From NCBI GenBank assembly GCA_002352055.1, contig DEHS01000079.1:65560-72739 (forward strand): a stretch of DNA of 7,180 nt, read 5' to 3'. Positions within the stretch are counted from its first letter, which is position 1. Each line of letters begins with the position of its first letter. The position numbers and the translations under genes were made by a program. Under the pieces are notes generated by a model that ran no database searches, had not been told where the DNA came from, and saw only the letters and a list, made by a program, of their open reading frames with translations. Positions 1-4,221 of the stretch are shown here, piece after piece. Source of the stretch: Legionellaceae bacterium UBA2794 (GTDB lineage Bacteria > Pseudomonadota > Gammaproteobacteria > Legionellales > Legionellaceae).

Positions 1-76
1 TATAATGATATTGGGAGAGGGCAGATATCTCATTTCCCCGAATGAGAGGGAGTTATTAAATGAGGCAATCATGTGA
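1..76 (+). other. possible 3' end of an upstream gene (unidentified)
   Basis: Two + strand frames are open from the left edge. One runs from base 2 to a TGA at 74-76 and would end in ...SPNERELLNEAIM. The other runs from base 1 to a TGA at 43-45 and would end in ...GQISHFPE. Either could be the carboxyl end of a neighbouring gene, the first being longer and having a protein-like composition. Neither is long enough to recognise, and both could be chance in non-coding DNA. The same stretch contains a short hairpin (28-47). No function is assigned. Confidence 0.25.
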
Positions 77-85
77 GGATCGTGT

Positions 86-94
86 TGATATAAT
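86..94 (+). promoter_or_regulatory. candidate extended -10 promoter for the aroQ operon
   Basis: A perfect TATAAT lies at 89-94, preceded by TGA at 86-88, giving the TGn extension of an extended -10 promoter. The expected -35 position (about 66-71, CAATCA) matches the consensus poorly, which extended -10 promoters tolerate. Transcription would begin near base 101, about 60 bases before the aroQ start. The region is AT-rich, so chance occurrence of TATAAT is possible; the location just upstream of the first operon gene is what supports it. Confidence 0.45.
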
Positions 95-161
95 CTTAGA
101 TATATAGACTTATTTAATAAACTAGGGCAAAATCGGCAAAAATATGACTGGCTTGAGCCAC

Positions 162-599
162 ATGACGAAAATTTTAGTATTACACGGCCCTAATTTAAAT
201 TTATTGGGAACTCGAGAGCCAACCATCTACGGGTCGACCACATTATCACAGGTTGATAATGAGCTTAAGGCCAAGGCAACCAGAGCAAAAATGGTATTAA
301 CTTCGTTTCAAAGCAATTCTGAAGCGGAGCTTATTCAAGCCGTCCATAAGGCAGGTACAGATAATATCGATTATATTATTATAAATCCAGCTGCCCTGAC
401 TCATACCAGTATCGCGCTACGGGATGCGCTATGTGCCGTTGCAATACCCTTTATTGAAGTTCATATTAGCAATATATTTTCCCGAGAAGCATTTCGCCAC
501 CATTCTTATTTCTCTGATATTGCTCAGGGCACTATCACTGGGCTAGGAGTACAAGGGTATTTATTAGGGCTAGACGCAATTATTGAAGAATTAAAGTAG
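162..599 (+). CDS. aroQ: type II 3-dehydroquinate dehydratase
   Basis: This cytoplasmic enzyme of the shikimate pathway converts 3-dehydroquinate to 3-dehydroshikimate by trans elimination. The 145-residue product has the usual length for the small dodecameric type II family. It carries the family motifs in order: HGPNLNLLGTREP (8-20), with R18 and catalytic Y23 in the flexible lid; FQSNSEAELI (49-58); NPAALTHTS (75-83), with N75 and H81; EVHISN (99-104), with catalytic H101; and FRHHSYFS (111-118), with R112. An in-frame ATG at 144 would add six residues (MTGLSH). I chose the ATG at 162 because family members begin at MxxxLVLHGPN. Neither start has a convincing Shine-Dalgarno sequence, so the longer form cannot be excluded. 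It is the first gene of the aroQ-accB-accC-prmA operon, 12 bases ahead of accB. Confidence 0.96.
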   Translation: MTKILVLHGPNLNLLGTREPTIYGSTTLSQVDNELKAKATRAKMVLTSFQSNSEAELIQAVHKAGTDNIDYIIINPAALTHTSIALRDALCAVAIPFIEVHISNIFSREAFRHHSYFSDIAQGTITGLGVQGYLLGLDAIIEELK

Positions 600-605
600 A
601 GAGAG
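599..605 (+). promoter_or_regulatory. ribosome binding site of accB
   Basis: The purine run GAGAGAG begins at the last base of the aroQ stop codon and ends six bases before the accB ATG at 612. It is a modest Shine-Dalgarno match that fixes the accB start and shows how tightly the two genes are packed. Confidence 0.6.
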
Positions 606-611
606 CAAATA

Positions 612-1058
612 ATGGATATTCGTAAAATTAAAAAACTGATTGAATTATTAGAAGAAACCGGTATTTCAGAAATTGAAATTAAAGAAGGCGAAGAGTCATT
701 AAGGTTAAGCCGCCACAGCACTCATGTGGATATAGCTCCTGCAAGATATGCCATCTCCCCACAGCAACAACCTGTTATCCAAACAGCCCCTGTTGATGTA
801 AAACCAGTTGAGATATCTTCGTCGGGGCATAAGATACGTTCCCCTATGGTCGGCACTATGTATACCTCTCCTTCTCCTGAAACACCTCCTTTCGTGAGTG
901 TGGGTCAAAATGTAAAGGCTGGAGATACACTGTGTATCGTTGAAGCCATGAAAATGTTTAATGAAATTGAAGCCGACCGTGCTGGCAAGATTGTTGAAAT
1001 ACTGGTAAACAATGGCGCTCCAGTTGAGTATGACCAACCCTTATTTATCATAGAATAG
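612..1058 (+). CDS. accB: biotin carboxyl carrier protein of acetyl-CoA carboxylase
   Basis: AccB carries the biotin prosthetic group that shuttles the carboxyl group from biotin carboxylase (AccC) to the carboxyltransferase (AccA/AccD), making malonyl-CoA for fatty-acid synthesis in the cytoplasm. The 148-residue protein has the standard three-part layout. An amphipathic N-terminal region (1-33, starting MDIRKIKKLIELLEETG) is followed by a short Pro/Ala/Gln-rich linker (about 42-72) and a C-terminal biotinyl domain (about 73-148). The biotinylation motif EAMKM is at 111-115, so K114 is the lysine modified by biotin ligase. The segment PSPETPPFVSVGQNVKAG (87-104) corresponds to the 'thumb' of bacterial AccB, which separates it from lipoyl domains and other biotinyl proteins. 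The linker is somewhat short; E. coli AccB has 156 residues. It lies 12 bases upstream of accC, its obligate partner. Confidence 0.97.
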   Translation: MDIRKIKKLIELLEETGISEIEIKEGEESLRLSRHSTHVDIAPARYAISPQQQPVIQTAPVDVKPVEISSSGHKIRSPMVGTMYTSPSPETPPFVSVGQNVKAGDTLCIVEAMKMFNEIEADRAGKIVEILVNNGAPVEYDQPLFIIE

Positions 1059-1063
1059 GGAGA
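1057..1063 (+). promoter_or_regulatory. ribosome binding site of accC (decides the start)
   Basis: AGGGAGA at 1057-1063 overlaps the accB stop codon (TAG, 1056-1058) and sits seven bases before the ATG at 1071. It is only one base away from the alternative in-frame TTG at 1065, which is too close for initiation. The ATG is therefore preferred. Confidence 0.8.
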
Positions 1064-1070
1064 ATTGGCG

Positions 1071-2411
1071 ATGCTCAGTAAAATTGTTATTGCAAACCGG
1101 GGGGAAATTGCCCTTCGTATACTCCGTGCCTGTAAAGAGCTTGGTATCCAAACCGTAGCTGTTCATTCTGATGTAGATAAAGATTTACTACACGTTCGCT
1201 TGGCAGATGAAACAGTCTGCATCGGACCTGCTCCTGCACAAAAAAGTTATTTAAACATCCCGGCAATTATATCTGCTGCAGAAATTACAGATGCTGTAGC
1301 CATCCACCCAGGTTATGGATTTTTATCCGAAAATGCAGATTTTGCCGATATTGTGGAACAAAGTGGCTTTTGTTTTATTGGCCCACGAGGCGATACCATC
1401 CGAATGATGGGTGATAAGGTATCGGCGATTGCGGCCATGAAAGCAGCTGGAGTACCCTGCGTACCCGGTTCAGACGGACCGCTTGGTGATGATGATGAAC
1501 TAAACCTTCAAATTGGACGTAAAGTTGGGTACCCCGTAATAATTAAAGCAGCCGGTGGTGGTGGTGGTCGGGGTATGCGAGTAGTACATAGTGAATCCAA
1601 TTTGATCAGTGCCATTGCCCTTACCCGAAGTGAAGCTAAAGCAGCATTTAATAATCCTATCGTGTATATGGAAAAATTCCTGGAAAACCCCAGACATGTC
1701 GAATTTCAGGTCCTTGGCGATGGCAAGGGGCAGGCGATTCACCTGGGTGAACGAGATTGTTCCATGCAACGCCGTCATCAAAAGGTAGTCGAAGAGGCAC
1801 CTGCCCCAGGCATTACTTCAGAATTAAGAAAGGAAATTGGCCAATCTGTAGTAAAAGCATGCCAGGACTTAAATTACCGAGGCGCGGGAACATTTGAATT
1901 TTTATTTCAGGATGGATGTTTTTATTTCATCGAAATGAATACCCGAATTCAAGTGGAGCATCCTGTAACAGAGCTCATTACTGGCCTTGATTTAATAAAA
2001 GAGCAAATTAAAATTGCCAGCGATATTCCTTTTACTTTAAAGCAGGAAGATATTAAGTTCCGAGGACATGCAATTGAATGTCGCATTAATGCAGAAGACC
2101 CAAAAACGTTTATGCCCTCACCCGGAAAAATAAAATTATTACATCAACCAGGTGGTCCAGGCATTCGTTTTGACTCTCATATTTACAGTAGTTATACCGT
2201 CCCGCCAAACTATGATTCAATGATTGGAAAACTGATAAGTTACGGAGAAACCCGTGCTGAGGCGATTTCAAGAATGCGCAATGCGCTTGATGAAATCATT
2301 ATCGACGGCATTAAAACCAATATTGAACTGCATCAACGCATTTTACATGATCACTCCTTTATGGAAGGTGGCACTAACATTCACTATTTGGAAAAAATGC
2401 TTAAGGATTGA
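1071..2411 (+). CDS. accC: biotin carboxylase subunit of acetyl-CoA carboxylase
   Basis: AccC uses ATP and bicarbonate to carboxylate the biotin on AccB, the first half-reaction of acetyl-CoA carboxylase. Starting at ATG 1071 the protein is 446 residues, against 449 in E. coli, and begins MLSKIVIANRGEIALRI as the family does. Domains in order are an N-terminal biotin-carboxylase domain (1 to about 112), an ATP-grasp domain (about 113-320) and a C-terminal domain (about 330-440). Numbering is almost identical to E. coli, and the key residues are present: K116, K159, the glycine loop GGGGGRGM (162-169), H209, E276, E288, N290, R292, E296 and R338. The glycine loop is encoded by five successive GGT codons (1554-1568), a small in-frame triplet repeat. 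There is no C-terminal biotinyl or carboxyltransferase domain, so this is the free subunit and not a pyruvate or propionyl-CoA carboxylase fusion. It is followed by prmA after a five-base gap. Confidence 0.98.
   Translation: MLSKIVIANRGEIALRILRACKELGIQTVAVHSDVDKDLLHVRLADETVCIGPAPAQKSYLNIPAIISAAEITDAVAIHPGYGFLSENADFADIVEQSGFCFIGPRGDTIRMMGDKVSAIAAMKAAGVPCVPGSDGPLGDDDELNLQIGRKVGYPVIIKAAGGGGGRGMRVVHSESNLISAIALTRSEAKAAFNNPIVYMEKFLENPRHVEFQVLGDGKGQAIHLGERDCSMQRRHQKVVEEAPAPGITSELRKEIGQSVVKACQDLNYRGAGTFEFLFQDGCFYFIEMNTRIQVEHPVTELITGLDLIKEQIKIASDIPFTLKQEDIKFRGHAIECRINAEDPKTFMPSPGKIKLLHQPGGPGIRFDSHIYSSYTVPPNYDSMIGKLISYGETRAEAISRMRNALDEIIIDGIKTNIELHQRILHDHSFMEGGTNIHYLEKMLKD
2403..2407 (+). promoter_or_regulatory. 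ribosome binding site of prmA (inside the accC end)
   Basis: AAGGA at 2403-2407 lies within the last codons of accC and nine bases before the ATG at 2417. It directly abuts the alternative TTG at 2408, which rules that codon out as the start. Confidence 0.7.
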
Positions 2412-2416
2412 TTATC

Positions 2417-3286
2417 ATGTGGTTTCAATTAAAAATAGAAAATTGTCCCAGCGATCAAATTGATCTGTTAAGCGATGATCTAGAAGAAGGTGGCGCATTG
2501 TCCATTATGCTCACTGATAAAAATGATAATCCAGTATTGGAGCCTGAGCCGGGGACTACTCCCCTATGGCCTGAGGTGGTAATGCATAGCCTTTATGCTC
2601 AGGCAGATGAGGCGCAAAGAGCCAAAGAGTTCCTGGCTTTAGCCTACCCAAACCTCACTTGCTCAATAGAGGTATTGCCTAATAAGGATTGGGAACGTGC
2701 CTGGATGGACGACTTTAAACCCCAGCGTTTTGGCCAACGGTTATGGATTTGCCCTACCTGGTCAACTCCTCCTGAACCAGAAGCAGTTAATTTAATGTTA
2801 GATCCTGGATTAGCTTTTGGAACTGGGACTCACCCGACAACTTCACTGTGTTTAACCTGGCTTGAGCAGGCGCAGTTGGAAGATAAATCAATTATAGATT
2901 ATGGATGTGGCTCAGGAATTCTTTCGCTCGCAGCGATCAAACTGGGGGCGCAGGAAGTCCAGGCGGTTGATATTGATCAACAAGCCTTACAAGCAACCCT
3001 AAGTAACGCAGCAACTAATGAAATTACTGATAAGCTTTCGGTGAGCATGCCAGAAGAATTAGAACATCCAGTTGATTTAATCATTGCCAATATTTTATTA
3101 GCACCCTTAATAAGTCTGAAAGAGCGTTTTAGCCAGTTACTCAAACCAGGCGCATTACTGGTAGTCTCTGGTCTTTTAACCGAACAAAGCTCACTACTTA
3201 TTAGTACTTATGAAAACGTTTTTACTCCCGTGACCTTTGAGGAAAAAGATGGCTGGACTTTAATTGTTTTTACTCGTAGTACCTAA
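2417..3286 (+). CDS. prmA: ribosomal protein L11 methyltransferase
   Basis: PrmA uses S-adenosylmethionine to methylate the N-terminal amine and lysines of ribosomal protein L11 in the cytoplasm; in E. coli the modification is not essential. The 289-residue product (E. coli 293) starts MWFQLKIE, matching the family start. Residues 1 to about 100 form the small N-terminal L11-recognition domain. The Rossmann methyltransferase domain follows, with the PrmA signature DPGLAFGTGTHPTT (129-142), the SAM-binding motif I DYGCGSG (161-167), the acidic D185/D187 region after the second strand (AVDID), and the family motif ANILLAPL (224-231). It closes the housekeeping operon, an arrangement seen after accC or near it in other gammaproteobacteria. 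No clear rho-independent terminator follows, so readthrough into dotU is possible. Confidence 0.96.
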   Translation: MWFQLKIENCPSDQIDLLSDDLEEGGALSIMLTDKNDNPVLEPEPGTTPLWPEVVMHSLYAQADEAQRAKEFLALAYPNLTCSIEVLPNKDWERAWMDDFKPQRFGQRLWICPTWSTPPEPEAVNLMLDPGLAFGTGTHPTTSLCLTWLEQAQLEDKSIIDYGCGSGILSLAAIKLGAQEVQAVDIDQQALQATLSNAATNEITDKLSVSMPEELEHPVDLIIANILLAPLISLKERFSQLLKPGALLVVSGLLTEQSSLLISTYENVFTPVTFEEKDGWTLIVFTRST

Positions 3287-3308
3287 TGTGAATTAAAATT
3301 TACCAAAT

Positions 3309-3317
3309 CTTAATATT
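3309..3317 (+). promoter_or_regulatory. PmrA-like half-site upstream of dotU (tentative)
   Basis: CTTAATATT matches the half-site consensus recalled for the Legionella response regulator PmrA (cTTAATatT, normally two tandem copies two bases apart). Only this one copy is good. The position where a second copy should begin (about 3320) reads ATCTTGGGG, which does not match. The site is 11 bases upstream of the -35 candidate. In AT-rich DNA a single half-site can arise by chance, so this is only a lead. Confidence 0.2.
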
Positions 3318-3328
3318 AAATCTTGGGG

Positions 3329-3357
3329 TGGACAACTTGAACAGAGAGTAGTATATA
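3329..3357 (+). promoter_or_regulatory. candidate sigma-70-type promoter for dotU-icmF
   Basis: TGGACA at 3329-3334 (one mismatch to TTGACA) and TATATA at 3352-3357 (one mismatch to TATAAT) are separated by an optimal 17 bases. An overlapping alternative -10, TATAAC, is at 3354-3359. Transcription would start near 3364, leaving a leader of about 70 bases before the dotU ATG. The placement in the only sizeable gap between the metabolic operon and the secretion genes suggests that dotU-icmF has its own promoter as well as any readthrough from prmA. Confidence 0.5.
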
Positions 3358-3422
3358 ACGTATTATCTTCTTTTTGATCTCAGGTTTTAGCGAATGCGGC
3401 AACGCAAAATCACACTTCTTTT

Positions 3423-3426
3423 GGAG
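3423..3426 (+). promoter_or_regulatory. ribosome binding site of dotU (decides the start)
   Basis: GGAG at 3423-3426 is followed by seven bases and then the ATG at 3434. An in-frame TTG at 3374 would add 20 residues (MISGFSECGN...), but these look like translated leader. The ATG is therefore chosen. Confidence 0.75.
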
Positions 3427-3433
3427 CACAGCG

Positions 3434-4219
3434 ATGACATCTGAGCATTACCCTATCTCATGTCTCACTCCTCTAAAACTTAATGAACCCGCTCGGGTTC
3501 AAAAGGGTTATTATCGTTCAAAATTATTTATTGCTCCTTTTTCTACAAACACTCTGGTTGCGGCTGCCGGACCGCTATTATCCCTCCTTGAACGGCTTTG
3601 CCTAAGCCCTACTTTACCCCCGATTGAACATATAAGAGACAATGTAGAACACGAACTTCGTGCTTTTTACAGTAAACTTGATGCCTCTAACTATCCCCAG
3701 GAACTCAATAATATTGCGCATTACCTAATGTCAGCTACGATTGATGAGCTTCTGGGAAAAAATTATTTACGGGTTTATAATCTCACTGCTGAATTTAAAT
3801 CATTTACACCCCTAACCAGTGATGGAATTGAGCCGCAACGTCGCTTTTTTGAAATTGTAAATTATATAAAAGAGCGCCCTAATCAATATCTCGATTTAAT
3901 AGAAATGGTTTATTTTTGCCTGATCATTGGTTTTGAAGGACACCATCATATGAAAGCAGATGGTCGTCAGGCATTAGACAATCATATTGAAGATCTCTAT
4001 CAAATTATTCAACAATATCGTTTTAATAAGCCTCACCGCTTATTCAACGAAAATCCCATACCCAAAACCGTTAAGAAAGATTACAAAGTAAGTATCTGTA
4101 CAGCCATAGTTGCTGTGAGCCTTGTAGTTGCAGCCTTCTTAACCAGTCATGTTTTACTGGAAAATAAAGCCAAAACAGTATTATTTGGCCATACACAACT
4201 TGCCATGCTGGATAACTAA
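3434..4219 (+). CDS. dotU: Dot/Icm type IVB secretion protein DotU (IcmH)
   Basis: DotU is an inner-membrane protein that, with IcmF, stabilises the Dot/Icm secretion complex and helps place it at the cell pole in Legionella. It is homologous to TssL of type VI secretion. The 261-residue protein has a helical cytoplasmic domain (about 20-200). Family features include ELRAFY (75-80), the YLMSATIDELLG segment (97-108) and the conserved FFEIVNYIKERPNQYLDLIEMVYFCLIIGFEGHHHMKADGR region (138-178), whose GFEGxH part is typical of DotU/TssL. A single hydrophobic helix (about 219-242) near the C-terminus follows a basic stretch (KKDYK), so the bulk faces the cytoplasm. No OmpA-like peptidoglycan-binding domain follows, unlike some TssL proteins. 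Its stop codon overlaps the icmF start. A type VI TssL is the alternative, but no other type VI gene is present and the length fits the Legionella protein. Confidence 0.92.
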   Translation: MTSEHYPISCLTPLKLNEPARVQKGYYRSKLFIAPFSTNTLVAAAGPLLSLLERLCLSPTLPPIEHIRDNVEHELRAFYSKLDASNYPQELNNIAHYLMSATIDELLGKNYLRVYNLTAEFKSFTPLTSDGIEPQRRFFEIVNYIKERPNQYLDLIEMVYFCLIIGFEGHHHMKADGRQALDNHIEDLYQIIQQYRFNKPHRLFNENPIPKTVKKDYKVSICTAIVAVSLVVAAFLTSHVLLENKAKTVLFGHTQLAMLDN

Positions 4220-4221
4220 TG
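4217..4221 (+). promoter_or_regulatory. stop-start overlap coupling dotU to icmF
   Basis: The bases TAATG hold the dotU stop (TAA, 4217-4219) and the icmF ATG (4219-4221), sharing one base. No Shine-Dalgarno sequence is visible immediately upstream, so IcmF is probably made by ribosomes terminating on dotU. That would balance the two partner proteins. Confidence 0.7.

Noticed and set aside
144..161. ATG at 144 as the aroQ start
   Set aside because: It adds six residues not found in family members and has no better ribosome binding site. The family-like start is 162, though 144 is not fully excluded.
1065..1070. TTG at 1065 as the accC start
   Set aside because: It is one base from the purine-rich ribosome binding site, and E. 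coli AccC begins at the residue matching ATG 1071.
1500..1781. - strand open frame inside accC
   Set aside because: It is antisense to conserved ATP-grasp coding sequence. Its histidine and threonine runs are the complement of glycine codons.
2254..2463. + strand open frame across the accC end
   Set aside because: It overlaps the well-supported accC C-terminus and prmA start in another frame and has no recognisable protein features.
3299..3303. TTTAC as part of a CpxR-type GTAAA-N5-GTAAA operator
   Set aside because: Only one half-site is present; no second copy is found at the required spacing.
3337..3359. TTGAAC (3337-3342) as -35 with TATAAC (3354-3359) as -10
   Set aside because: The spacer would be 11 bases, too short for a sigma-70 promoter. 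TGGACA with a 17-base spacer is better.
3374..3433. TTG at 3374 giving a 20-residue N-terminal extension of DotU
   Set aside because: No ribosome binding site precedes it. GGAG with ideal spacing precedes the ATG at 3434, and the resulting length fits the family.
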